Assembly: GCA_009929615.1 (NCBI GenBank)
Contig: SAAB01000019.1
Span: 1-49,502 of the forward strand
Direction of reading: 5' to 3'
Length of the DNA stretch: 49,502 nucleotides
From: Clostridia bacterium
GTDB lineage: Bacteria; Bacillota; Clostridia; Lachnospirales; Lachnospiraceae
This document shows, in pieces, positions 1 to 6,883 of the stretch. Each line of letters starts with the position of its first letter. Position 1 is the first letter of the stretch. Under the pieces are notes generated by a model. It saw only the letters and a program-made list of their open reading frames with translations, had not been told where the DNA came from and ran no database searches. Position numbers and translations under genes: made by a program.

Positions 1-125
1 TGATAATAAGTACCTCCTAAATTTCATTAGGAGTATCATATCACATCGGGACATTTTCCCGTGTGGTATATTAGGACATTATCATAAATGGTTCATAATT
101 TTGTTTCTTTTTTGGAGAAAAATCA
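1..125. other. Left-edge intergenic region with two small hairpins
   Basis: No gene is visible here. An inverted repeat CTCCTAA (14-20) / TTAGGAG (27-33) is followed by a second hairpin with CGGGA (47-51) / TCCCG (57-61) flanked by CACA/TGTG. On the minus strand AGGAGG sits near 13-18, which could be the ribosome binding site of a leftward gene starting just outside the window, but no start codon is inside. No U-tract follows either hairpin, so I do not call terminators. Confidence 0.3.
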
Positions 126-154
126 TTGACAATATGATATCCACATGATAAACT
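126..154 (+). promoter_or_regulatory. Sigma-A-type promoter of the rplU operon
   Basis: TTGACA at 126-131 is followed by a 17-base spacer and TAAACT at 149-154, preceded by TG at 146-147 (extended -10). Transcription would start near 161, leaving a leader of about 70 nt before rplU. Confidence 0.7.
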
Positions 155-159
155 ATCTT

Positions 160-230
160 AGTGTGCCGCTCAGTGGGGTTTTAAGTTCTCTATGAGACAC
201 CGAAGCTGGCGAGTTTAATATTAGGAGGTG
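160..230 (+). promoter_or_regulatory. rplU 5' leader, candidate L21 leader RNA
   Basis: The stretch between the predicted start of transcription and the rplU ribosome binding site contains a small stem (TCTC-TAT-GAGA around 196-207) and longer complementarity between GTGTGCC near 161 and the downstream GACACC/GGC segments. Firmicutes rplU genes are known to carry an autoregulatory L21 leader. That this is that element is inferred from position and pairing potential, not from a covariance model. Confidence 0.4.
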
Positions 231-234
231 CCAT

Positions 235-543
235 ATGTACGCAATTATAGCAACAGGTGGTAAACAGTACAAAGTGTCTGAAGGCGATGTAATCCGTGTT
301 GAGAAACTCGGTGTTGACGCCGGTGAATCCGTTGTATTTGATCAGGTTCTTGTTGTCAGCGGTGATGAAGTGAAAGTTGGTAATCCAACTGTAGCTGATG
401 CAACAGTTTCCGGAACAGTTATGTGTGAAGGAAAAGCAAAAAAAGTTATCGTTTACAGATATAAGAGAAAAACCGGATATCACAAGAAAAACGGTCACAG
501 ACAGACGTATACACAGGTTAAGATTGATAAAATCAACGCTTAA
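235..543 (+). CDS. rplU: 50S ribosomal protein L21
   Basis: This is a 102-residue protein, the usual length of bacterial L21, starting [14 protein letters not shown], the family's conserved N-terminus. The C-terminal part holds the basic [17 protein letters not shown] segment that contacts 23S rRNA. L21 binds 23S rRNA in the large subunit near L20. The ATG is preceded by AGGAGG at 6 bases. It heads an operon with prp and rpmA, the standard Firmicutes arrangement. Transcription comes from the promoter at 126-154, and a leader RNA may give feedback control. Identification is essentially certain. Confidence 0.98.
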   Translation: MYAIIATGGKQYKVSEGDVIRVEKLGVDAGESVVFDQVLVVSGDEVKVGNPTVADATVSGTVMCEGKAKKVIVYRYKRKTGYHKKNGHRQTYTQVKIDKINA

Positions 544-558
544 TCCGGTGACCCAGTT

Positions 559-888
559 ATGATTCGGGTAACGATATCCAGAACCGGGAGCAACCAGATT
601 AAGTCTTTTCAGATTTCCGGACATGCCGAGTATGCTGAAAGCGGGCAGGATATTGTATGCAGTGCAGTCTCTGTACTTGCCATTAATACAATTAATGCTT
701 TGTCTATGTATACTTCACAGGTTTTTGAAACAGAGGTTGAAGAGGAAAGTGGTACTATTATAGTGAATTTTCCAGAACCTTTAACTCATGATGCGGAACT
801 TCTGGTAAATACGATGATTCTTGGATTGCGAACCATTGAAAATGATTATAACGAGGAATATATACACGTAAATTTCAGGGAGGTGTAG
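559..888 (+). CDS. prp: Ribosomal-processing cysteine protease Prp
   Basis: This 109-residue protein lies between rplU and rpmA, where Firmicutes encode Prp (YsxB). The catalytic pair is visible: His22 in SGHAEYAESGQD and Cys34 in DIVCSAVS, with the spacing known for the family. Prp removes the N-terminal extension of L27 before the subunit becomes functional. The substrate gene is the next one, and its precursor has the matching cleavage site. The start follows the rplU stop by 15 bases with a weak GGTGA ribosome binding site. Length and motifs match the family fully. Confidence 0.95.
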   Translation: MIRVTISRTGSNQIKSFQISGHAEYAESGQDIVCSAVSVLAINTINALSMYTSQVFETEVEEESGTIIVNFPEPLTHDAELLVNTMILGLRTIENDYNEEYIHVNFREV

Positions 889-891
889 ACG

Positions 892-1182
892 ATGTTAAAA
901 ATGAACCTTCAGTTTTTCGCTCATAAAAAGGGTGTTGGTTCCACAAAGAACGGTAGAGATTCTGAATCTAAACGTTTGGGAGCGAAAAGAGCAGATGGAC
1001 AGTTTGTAAAAGCCGGTAATATTCTTTACAGACAGCGTGGTACTAAAATTCATCCGGGCACAAATGTTGGCCGTGGTGGCGATGATACATTATTTGCTTT
1101 AGTAGACGGTGTTGTAAGATTTGAGAGAAAAGGCAGAGACAAAAAACAGGTTTCTATCTATCCAGCAGCAGCAAACGAATAA
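892..1182 (+). CDS. rpmA: 50S ribosomal protein L27 (cleavable precursor)
   Basis: This is a 96-residue L27 with the Firmicutes-type extension MLKMNLQFF before [16 protein letters not shown]. Prp cleavage is expected between Phe9 and Ala10, exposing the N-terminal tail that reaches the peptidyl-transferase centre. The rest carries the conserved [16 protein letters not shown] and [10 protein letters not shown] segments. GGGAGGTG lies 6 bases before the ATG, partly inside the end of prp, so translation is probably coupled. A terminator follows directly. Confidence 0.98.
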   Translation: MLKMNLQFFAHKKGVGSTKNGRDSESKRLGAKRADGQFVKAGNILYRQRGTKIHPGTNVGRGGDDTLFALVDGVVRFERKGRDKKQVSIYPAAANE

Positions 1183-1194
1183 GAGTGAACAAGG

Positions 1195-1230
1195 CGACTT
1201 CAGATTTTTATATTTGAAGTCGTTTTTTCT
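1195..1230 (+). terminator. Terminator after rpmA
   Basis: CGACTTCA (1195-1202) and TGAAGTCG (1215-1222) form a perfect 8-bp stem with a 12-nt loop, followed by six T residues (1223-1228). It separates the L21/L27 operon from obg, which then depends on read-through or a promoter I could not identify. Confidence 0.88.
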
Positions 1231-1263
1231 TAGATTTATTAATTAGAAAAGGCAGGTGAAAAG

Positions 1264-2553
1264 ATGTTTGTAGATAAAGCTAAAATATATGTACGCTGTG
1301 GGAAAGGCGGAGATGGACATGTGAGTTTCCGCAGGGAACTCTATGTACCAGCCGGCGGACCAAATGGCGGTGATGGTGGAAAAGGTGGAGATGTCATATT
1401 TGTTGTTGATAAAGGTTTAAACACGTTGACAGATTTCCGTCATATCCGTAAATATGTTGCCGGTGATGGTGAACCAGGCAGCAAAAACAGATGTCATGGT
1501 GCTGATGGTGCTGACATCATTATCAAAGTTCCTGAGGGAACAATTATCAAAGAAGAGGAATCCGGTCTTGTTATTGCCGATATGTCTGGTGAAAACGACC
1601 GTATTGTTCTCTTAAAGGGTGGCCGAGGCGGAAAAGGCAATCAGCACTATGCGACGCCTACCATGCAGGCGCCCAAATATGCCCAGCCAGGACAAAAGTC
1701 ACGTGAGCTTAATCTTGTACTGGAACTTAAAGTTATCGCCGATGTGGGGCTTGTAGGCTTCCCAAACGTTGGTAAATCCACATTTCTGGCCAGAGTAACC
1801 AATGCAAAGCCAAAGATTGCCAACTATCATTTTACAACTCTGAGTCCAAATCTTGGTGTTGTTGATTTAGATGGAAACGACGGCTTTGTTATTGCCGATA
1901 TTCCCGGAATCATCGAAGGCGCTTCTGAAGGTATTGGTCTTGGTCATGAATTTCTGCGTCATATCGAACGTACCAGAGTTATTATTCATATCGTAGATGC
2001 TGCAGGTGTAGAAGGTCGTGATCCAATAAATGATATCCGTATGATACAAAAGGAACTAGCTGCTTATAATGAAGAATTGGCAGGCAGACCTCAGGTCATT
2101 GCAGCAAACAAAATTGACGTTTTCTTTGATGGTGAAGATGACGATGCTATTCAGCTTCTTCGTGAAGAATTTGAGCCGGAAGGCATGAAAGTATTTCCTA
2201 TATCTGCTGTCAGTGGCAAGGGCGTTCGTGAGCTCCTCTACCACGTCAATAACCTTCTGAAAGAAATAGGCGAAGAGAAAATTACTTTTGAACGCGAATA
2301 CTTCCCTGAAGAAATCGAAGAGACCCTTCCATTCACTGTTTTTAAAGACGAAGAGGAAGAGGATGTATACCATGTTGAAGGTCCTCGTATCGAACGAATG
2401 CTTGGTTATACCAATTTAGAGTCCGAAAAAGGATTTGATTTCTTCCAGAAATTCATGAAAGAAAATGGTATTCTGGATGAATTGGAAGCTTTAGGCATCG
2501 AAGATGGCGATACCGTCAAGGTATATTTTCACGAATTTGACTACTATAAGTAA
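1264..2553 (+). CDS. obgE: GTPase Obg (ribosome assembly / stress GTPase)
   Basis: The protein has 429 residues with the three Obg domains: a glycine-rich Obg fold (about 1-158, with GGPNGGDGGKGGDV), a GTPase domain (about 159-335) and a C-terminal OCT domain (about 350-429) found in Gram-positive Obg. G1 is GFPNVGKST at 165-173, the switch II region is DIPG at 212-215 and G4 is NKID at 282-285. Obg acts in late 50S assembly and links growth to the stringent and sporulation responses. GGCAGGTGA precedes the ATG. It is first of a five-gene set obg-yhbY-nadD-yqeK-rsfS, the usual order in Clostridia. Confidence 0.98.
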   Translation: MFVDKAKIYVRCGKGGDGHVSFRRELYVPAGGPNGGDGGKGGDVIFVVDKGLNTLTDFRHIRKYVAGDGEPGSKNRCHGADGADIIIKVPEGTIIKEEESGLVIADMSGENDRIVLLKGGRGGKGNQHYATPTMQAPKYAQPGQKSRELNLVLELKVIADVGLVGFPNVGKSTFLARVTNAKPKIANYHFTTLSPNLGVVDLDGNDGFVIADIPGIIEGASEGIGLGHEFLRHIERTRVIIHIVDAAGVEGRDPINDIRMIQKELAAYNEELAGRPQVIAANKIDVFFDGEDDDAIQLLREEFEPEGMKVFPISAVSGKGVRELLYHVNNLLKEIGEEKITFEREYFPEEIEETLPFTVFKDEEEEDVYHVEGPRIERMLGYTNLESEKGFDFFQKFMKENGILDELEALGIEDGDTVKVYFHEFDYYK

Positions 2554-2567
2554 AAGGAGGTAGGATT

Positions 2568-2867
2568 TTGATAAAAAACAGTAAACAGCGAGCATATTTA
2601 AAAGGTCTTGCAATGACTATGAACCCAATATTTCAGATTGGAAAATCCAGTCTGACACCGGAATTAACAGAGGCTGTCGAAGAAGCACTGGCCGCTCGCG
2701 AATTAATTAAAATATCTGTTCTTCAAAATTGCCTGGATGATCCGAGAGCAATCGCTGAATATTTAAGTGAAAGAACCCATTCTGAAGTTGTTCAGGTTAT
2801 TGGCAAGAAAATTGTCCTTTATAGAGAAGGAAAAGATAAAAAGAAACAAATTATTCTTCCAGAATAG
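2568..2867 (+). CDS. yhbY: YhbY/CRM-domain RNA-binding protein
   Basis: This is a 99-residue single-domain CRM protein of the YhbY family (YqeI in Bacillus), associated with pre-50S particles. Typical elements are KQRAYLKGLA at the start, NPIFQIGKSSLTPEL with the GxxG-type RNA-binding loop, and the C-terminal QVIGKKIVLYRE. The start codon is TTG at 2568, chosen because AAAAGGAGG lies 7 bases upstream and the family's conserved N-terminus begins there. It sits 14 bases after obg and 16 before nadD, so it is cotranscribed. Confidence 0.93.
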   Translation: MIKNSKQRAYLKGLAMTMNPIFQIGKSSLTPELTEAVEEALAARELIKISVLQNCLDDPRAIAEYLSERTHSEVVQVIGKKIVLYREGKDKKKQIILPE

Positions 2868-2883
2868 ATAAGGAGGATGCTCT

Positions 2884-3504
2884 GTGAAAAAAATTGGCAT
2901 TATGGGCGGAACCTTTAATCCGATTCACTATGGTCATTTGATGCTGGCAGAAAATGCCTACGATTCTATGAAATTAGACGAAATATGGTTTATGCCTTCT
3001 GCAGACCCGCCACACAAAAGCGGTCAGGTTATTTTGCCTTACAGTTATCGAAGTGAGATGACAGAACTTGCCATCAGGGATGTCCCATATTTTATAAAAT
3101 CTGACTTTGAATCGCAACGCAGTAAACCAAGCTATACAGCAGAAACACTACGTTTGCTTCACGAGCAATATCCAAATACCGAATTTTATTTCATTATGGG
3201 TGCAGATTCCCTGTTCCAACTTGAAACATGGTATAAGCCGGAGCGAGTTATGGCTCAGGCAATTCTTCTTGTTGCTGTACGGGACCATCATTCTACAGAA
3301 GAAATGCACCAGCAAATTGATTATCTGCAGAACAAATATAATGCACGTATTCAATTGATGGATATGCCCGGGGTTGATTTATCGTCGGTATTAATACGAA
3401 AAAGAGTGGAGAAGCAGCAGACTATTCGCTTTTTTGTGCCTGAAAGGATTCGAAAATATATTATCGAACATCATTTATATGAGGGGAGCTCTGAAAACGC
3501 GTGA
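2884..3504 (+). CDS. nadD: Nicotinate-nucleotide adenylyltransferase
   Basis: The 206-residue enzyme adenylates nicotinate mononucleotide to deamido-NAD in NAD biosynthesis. The nucleotidyltransferase signature GGTFNPIHYGH occupies 8-18 (the HxGH motif is His15 and His18), and the SSVLIRKRV segment near 167 corresponds to the family's ISSTxIR motif. It starts with GTG behind AAGGAGG. Its stop overlaps the GTG start of yqeK by 4 bases, so the two are translationally coupled. Nothing is missing relative to the family. Confidence 0.97.
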   Translation: MKKIGIMGGTFNPIHYGHLMLAENAYDSMKLDEIWFMPSADPPHKSGQVILPYSYRSEMTELAIRDVPYFIKSDFESQRSKPSYTAETLRLLHEQYPNTEFYFIMGADSLFQLETWYKPERVMAQAILLVAVRDHHSTEEMHQQIDYLQNKYNARIQLMDMPGVDLSSVLIRKRVEKQQTIRFFVPERIRKYIIEHHLYEGSSENA

Positions 3505-4079
3505 AATACAGTCTTGAAGAAATACAGAAAAGCCTTCAAAAGAAATTGAAAAACAGTCGATATATTCATACGCTTGGCGTAGAATACACATCTGTTTGTC
3601 TGGCTATGAAATATGGTGCTGATTTAGAAGCAACAGAAGTGGCTGGACTGCTTCATGACTGTGCAAAGCAGCTTCCAGAGAAAAAAATTCTTCAACTATG
3701 CCGTAAATATGGTGAAAAGATTTCAAAAATGGAATATGATAATCCGTTTTTACTGCATGGAAAAGCCGGTGCCTGCATAGCCAGGGAAAAATTCGGTATT
3801 AATGATGAAAAGATTCTTAATGCTATACGCTACCATACAACAGGACGTCCTGAGATGGATATTATTGAAAAAATTGTATTCGTAGCAGATTATATTGAAC
3901 CAAGCCGAAAAAAAGCGGATAATCTAAAAGAACTACGTCAAATGGCTTTCGAAGATTTGGATAAAACACTGCTGATGATTTTAGAGCAGACTTTGTCTTA
4001 TCTTGAAACTTCCGGACGCGAAATCGACCGACATACCATAATGACAAGAGATTATTATAAAAAAATTATTAAGGAGTAA
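3501..4079 (+). CDS. yqeK: HD-domain Ap4A hydrolase YqeK
   Basis: A 192-residue HD-domain phosphohydrolase of the YqeK type, which cleaves diadenosine tetraphosphate symmetrically to ADP in Gram-positive bacteria. Metal ligands visible are His23 (RYIHTLGVE), the His52-Asp53 pair in LLHDCAK, and AIRYHTTG and VFVADYIEP further on. GTG start, overlapping nadD by 4 bases. Its conserved position between nadD and rsfS supports the call. Confidence 0.94.
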   Translation: MKYSLEEIQKSLQKKLKNSRYIHTLGVEYTSVCLAMKYGADLEATEVAGLLHDCAKQLPEKKILQLCRKYGEKISKMEYDNPFLLHGKAGACIAREKFGINDEKILNAIRYHTTGRPEMDIIEKIVFVADYIEPSRKKADNLKELRQMAFEDLDKTLLMILEQTLSYLETSGREIDRHTIMTRDYYKKIIKE

Positions 4080-4082
4080 CAA

Positions 4083-4445
4083 ATGAACAACTCTAAAGAA
4101 ATGACACGTTTAGCAATTAAAGCTCTGGAAGATAAAAAGGGCAGTGATATCCGGGTGATTGATATCCAGGAAGTATCCATTATTGCTGATTACTTTATTA
4201 TTGCCAGCGGAAGCAACCGGAATCAGGTTCAGACTATGGCCGATAATGTTAAAGAAGTTCTTGGACGTGCAGGATTTGAGCCAAGACAATTAGAAGGTTA
4301 CGGAACAGCTGCATGGATTTTAATGGACTATAATGATATTATTATCCATATCTTTTCCGAAGAAGACCGCCTTTTCTATGATATTGAAAGAATATGGAAA
4401 GATGGCAAGGCTGTAGCAACCACAGAATTTAACGCAGAAAACTAA
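4083..4445 (+). CDS. rsfS: Ribosome silencing factor RsfS (YbeB/Iojap)
   Basis: This 120-residue protein matches RsfS in full length. It binds L14 on the free 50S subunit and blocks subunit joining when nutrients are scarce. Conserved features include the DIRVIDI strand, the IADYFIIASGSNRNQVQTM segment and the C-terminal YNDIIIHIFSEEDR followed by Y-x-IERIW. AAGGAG lies 7 bases before the ATG. It is the last gene of the obg operon and is followed by a strong convergent terminator. Confidence 0.96.
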   Translation: MNNSKEMTRLAIKALEDKKGSDIRVIDIQEVSIIADYFIIASGSNRNQVQTMADNVKEVLGRAGFEPRQLEGYGTAAWILMDYNDIIIHIFSEEDRLFYDIERIWKDGKAVATTEFNAEN

Positions 4446-4465
4446 ATCTATAGAATTAAATAGCA

Positions 4466-4522
4466 AAAAAGCCTTCCAATAAATCAGCTTAAAAATAGAA
4501 CTGATTTATTGGAAGGCTTTTT
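4466..4522. terminator. Bidirectional terminator between rsfS and lexA
   Basis: A perfect 22-bp inverted repeat (4466-4487 and 4501-4522) with a 13-nt loop has five A residues at its left end and five T residues at its right end. It can therefore end transcription from both convergent units, and its T-run lies only 8 bases from the lexA stop. Confidence 0.93.
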
Positions 4523-4529
4523 ATGTTGC

Positions 4530-5144
4530 TTACATGCCCATACGTACAAGACCGATAACTTTACCGAGTATCTCAAGATGATCCGTAATAATCGGCTCCA
4601 TCGCATCATTCTCCGGTTGAAGACGATAATAACCACTTTCTTTATAATAGGTCTTTACTGTAGCCGAATCATCAATCAATGCCACAACAATATCGCCATT
4701 CTTAGCAGTAGAGCGCTGTTCAACAATCACTGTATCTCCACTATAGATACCCGCATTAATCATACTGTCACCACGTACCTTCAACATGAAGGTAACTGCA
4801 TTCGGAAGATATTCCACCGGAATAGGAAAATAATCCTCAATATGTTCATGGGCCAAAATCGGCAGCCCTGCTGTAATCGTTCCAAGAATAGGCACATTCG
4901 TCACTTCGCGACGGGTTAATGCGAAATCATCATCGATGATTTCTATCGTTCTGGGTTTTGTTGGATCACGACGTATAAAGCCTTTATCCTCCAGAGATGA
5001 GAGATGAGCATGTACAGAAGATGTAGACTTCAAATGAACCGCTGTACAAATCTCACGTACTGATGGTGGGTAACCTTTTGATAATATCTCTGACTTTATA
5101 TATTCAAGTATTTCTTTCTGTTTCTCAGTTAATGTACCAGACAT
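4530..5144 (-). CDS. lexA: SOS regulator LexA
   Basis: The 204-residue repressor has an N-terminal winged helix-turn-helix (about 1-70, with PPSVREICTAV and STSSVHAHL) and a C-terminal S24 self-cleavage domain. The cleavage site is Ala92-Gly93 in ITAGLPI. The catalytic Ser127 is in RGDSMI and Lys164 in ATVKTYY, so the protein should self-cleave when RecA is activated. GGGGG lies 7 bases upstream of the ATG. It is divergent from a LysM/YneA-type gene, and LexA-box-like sites lie between them, implying autoregulation. Confidence 0.97.
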   Translation of the reverse strand: MSGTLTEKQKEILEYIKSEILSKGYPPSVREICTAVHLKSTSSVHAHLSSLEDKGFIRRDPTKPRTIEIIDDDFALTRREVTNVPILGTITAGLPILAHEHIEDYFPIPVEYLPNAVTFMLKVRGDSMINAGIYSGDTVIVEQRSTAKNGDIVVALIDDSATVKTYYKESGYYRLQPENDAMEPIITDHLEILGKVIGLVRMGM

Positions 5145-5177
5145 TCCGGAACCCCCTTTATATTTTATACTGGTATT

Positions 5178-5207
5178 ATAATATCATAGTTTTATTACCT
5201 TTGCAAA
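5178..5207 (-). promoter_or_regulatory. Probable lexA promoter
   Basis: Reading leftward, TTTGCA (5207-5202) is followed after 18 bases by TATTAT (5183-5178), with an overlapping TATAAT at 5180-5175. The -35 is imperfect. The LexA box at 5215-5228 lies immediately upstream of it. Confidence 0.5.
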
Positions 5208-5214
5208 TAAAATA

Positions 5215-5228
5215 CGAACGTTTGTTTG
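5215..5228. promoter_or_regulatory. LexA box 1 (lexA-proximal)
   Basis: CGAACGTTTGTTTG closely matches the Firmicutes LexA operator CGAAC-N4-GTTYG. It is just upstream of the probable lexA -35 element. Confidence 0.75.
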
Positions 5229-5247
5229 ATTTTTTTGCATTTATCCC

Positions 5248-5276
5248 TTGACAAACGAACAGATGTTCAATATAAT
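5248..5276 (+). promoter_or_regulatory. SOS promoter of the LysM/YneA-type gene
   Basis: A consensus promoter, TTGACA (5248-5253), 17-base spacer, TATAAT (5271-5276), has the second LexA box in its spacer. A perfect promoter held off by a repressor in the spacer is typical of tightly regulated SOS genes. Confidence 0.85.
5256..5269. promoter_or_regulatory. LexA box 2, inside the promoter spacer
   Basis: CGAACAGATGTTCA has both half-sites CGAAC and GTTC with the standard 4-base spacing. Bound LexA would block RNA polymerase at this promoter directly. Confidence 0.85.
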
Positions 5277-5285
5277 ACAAATATA

Positions 5286-5299
5286 CAAACAAATGTTCT
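5286..5299. promoter_or_regulatory. LexA box 3, at the transcription start
   Basis: CAAACAAATGTTCT is one base off CGAAC in the left half and intact in the right. Centre-to-centre distances from box 1 to 2 and box 2 to 3 are 41 and 30 bases, close to whole helical turns. Confidence 0.6.
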
Positions 5300-5364
5300 T
5301 TAAAAGCTACATTCTATAGAAATAATCATCTACATAATTTTATTACAGTTCATATTTCGATTTT

Positions 5365-5392
5365 TTGCAAAAAATATGGTTAGTAATATTAT
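5365..5392 (+). promoter_or_regulatory. Possible second promoter of the LysM gene
   Basis: TTGCAA (5365-5370), 16-base spacer and TATTAT (5387-5392) lie 31 bases before the gene start and outside the LexA boxes. This could give a low SOS-independent transcript. It is a weak sequence match in AT-rich DNA. Confidence 0.3.
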
Positions 5393-5423
5393 TAGATAGA
5401 TTAGAAGAGGGAGGTATTTATTT

Positions 5424-5738
5424 ATGAAAAAATTATTTGTTTTAGCTGTTGTTCTTGGTGTATTTGGTATGGTCTTTTTATTCCCATGGAGTGCTGCGGA
5501 GGCTCAGGCCAACGATTCGCTGCGTATGAATGAGAGAAAGTATTTCACAAGTTATGTTGTTGAAAAAGATGATACCCTCTGGAATATTGCAGAAACTTAT
5601 ATGACAGAAGAATATGACAGCATAGATAGTTACATTAAAGAAGTGATGGAAAGTAATCATTTAGAACACACACGTATTAAGCAGGGTCAGATGCTCATTC
5701 TTCCTTATTATGCAGATGCCCCGGTAAATGAGGTTTAA
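5424..5738 (+). CDS. yneA: LysM protein, YneA-type SOS cell-division suppressor
   Basis: This 104-residue protein has an N-terminal membrane anchor or signal segment (about 3-27), a short linker and one LysM peptidoglycan-binding domain (about 42-96, starting SYVVEKDDTLWNIAETY and ending KQGQMLILP). The same design, divergent from lexA, defines YneA of Bacillus, which delays septation during DNA damage. Sequence identity to YneA is not obvious and the symbol rests on architecture and context. GAGGGAGG precedes the ATG. Transcription is expected from the LexA-controlled promoter at 5248-5276, giving a leader of about 140 nt. Confidence 0.8.
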   Translation: MKKLFVLAVVLGVFGMVFLFPWSAAEAQANDSLRMNERKYFTSYVVEKDDTLWNIAETYMTEEYDSIDSYIKEVMESNHLEHTRIKQGQMLILPYYADAPVNEV

Positions 5739-5769
5739 ATTAATTAATCTAAAGCAGAACCTAAGAAAA

Positions 5770-5786
5770 GCCCGGATATTCCGGGC
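5770..5786. terminator. Short GC-rich convergent hairpin
   Basis: GCCCGGA (5770-5776) pairs with TCCGGGC (5780-5786) around a 3-base loop, between the convergent LysM gene and recombinase gene. The flanking T-runs on both strands are short and interrupted, so terminator strength is uncertain. Confidence 0.6.
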
Positions 5787-5805
5787 CTTCTGTACATTCT
5801 GTTAT

Positions 5806-6858
5806 TTATTGTTTTTCTCTCAAAGTAACTGCTCTGGCAGCCATGCGACGGCGGCTGTCCTCCAATGAAGCATAATGCTTTTTCGTTGTATTGACATCTT
5901 TATGACCTAATACGTCAGCTACCAGATAGATATCACCAGTTTCATTATAAAGATTCGTGCCGTAAGTGCTTCGCAGCTTATGAGGAGTGATATTTTTCAT
6001 GGTCGTTACCGTACGGGCATATTTTTTAACCAGATTTTCAACTGAACGAACAGACATACGTTTTCGTTGAATCGAAAGAAACAGTGCATTGGTATGACCT
6101 GTTACAGCCTGAATACCTTTACGTTCCTCAAGGTAGGGGAGCAGTGCATCTAAGACTTCGTCGCCGAAGTAAACAACGACTTCGTTTCCACCCTTTCGAA
6201 GGATTTTTATTCCATTGTTTTTCAAATCAATATCTTCAATATTTAATCCAACACACTCTGAAACTCGTATACCCGTGCCTAGGAAGAGGGTCATAAGTGC
6301 CAGATCTCTTACTTTTGTCCGTTCGTGATAAGCTAGCTGCTTACCGCTTAACTGGTCACCTGATTCTACATTATCTAATAACCTGACAACTTCATCAACG
6401 TCTAATCGTATAATGTTTTTATCATGAAGCTTTGGGGCCGATACAAGGGCAGCTGGATTTGTTACAATCATTTCCTTTTTAAAATAATAATTATAGAAAG
6501 TCTTAAGTGATGCCAGTTTTCTAGCCATTCCCCGTTCAGTATTGGTATATTGCTGGCCATTTCGCTCATAAAGTTTCAAGTATTCCAGATATTCTTCAAT
6601 ATCCAAAGCTTTTATCTGGTCCAGCGTTTCCATAGGAATATCTCGAATATTCATTTTGGCCAGGGCTGGATTATATTCCTGTAGGAATTCGAAAAATATC
6701 CTCAAATCATAGCCATAACCCAAACGGGTTCTTGAGGAAGTTCTTGGCTCAATGCCGCGAAAAAAAGAGAGGGTGAAAGAGGGGAGTGCCTGGATTACCT
6801 GGCGAAGTTTTTGCTGGTTTTCAATATTATTTTGTTCCTGATACGTATATTCTTTCAC
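5806..6858 (-). CDS. Tyrosine recombinase, XerC/XerD-like
   Basis: The protein has 350 residues, with a SAM-like N-terminal core-binding domain (about 20-130) and a C-terminal catalytic domain (about 150-345). All catalytic residues are present: Arg198 (TGIRVSE), Lys222 (LRKGGNE), His293 and Arg296 (TPHKLRST), His319 (LGHKD) and nucleophile Tyr329 (KKHYA). Such enzymes resolve chromosome dimers at dif or integrate mobile DNA. No phage or transposon genes, attachment repeats or cargo are nearby. It follows the TtcA-like gene by 25 bases on the same strand, so a housekeeping Xer-type role is more likely. XerC, XerD or a single-recombinase system cannot be distinguished here. Confidence 0.88.
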   Translation of the reverse strand: MKEYTYQEQNNIENQQKLRQVIQALPSFTLSFFRGIEPRTSSRTRLGYGYDLRIFFEFLQEYNPALAKMNIRDIPMETLDQIKALDIEEYLEYLKLYERNGQQYTNTERGMARKLASLKTFYNYYFKKEMIVTNPAALVSAPKLHDKNIIRLDVDEVVRLLDNVESGDQLSGKQLAYHERTKVRDLALMTLFLGTGIRVSECVGLNIEDIDLKNNGIKILRKGGNEVVVYFGDEVLDALLPYLEERKGIQAVTGHTNALFLSIQRKRMSVRSVENLVKKYARTVTTMKNITPHKLRSTYGTNLYNETGDIYLVADVLGHKDVNTTKKHYASLEDSRRRMAARAVTLREKQ

Positions 6859-6883
6859 TTAAAAACCTCCTTTATATCAATTT

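Noticed and set aside
14-33. Hairpin at the left edge as a terminator or riboswitch
   Set aside because: It has no U-tract and no larger structure, and its context lies outside the window.
4509-4919. Plus-strand frame opposite lexA
   Set aside because: It is antisense to the conserved LexA catalytic domain and starts inside the terminator.
5806-6858. Integrase as a sign of a prophage or integrative element
   Set aside because: No phage, conjugation or cargo genes, no tRNA target and no flanking repeats are visible. The neighbours are all core genes.
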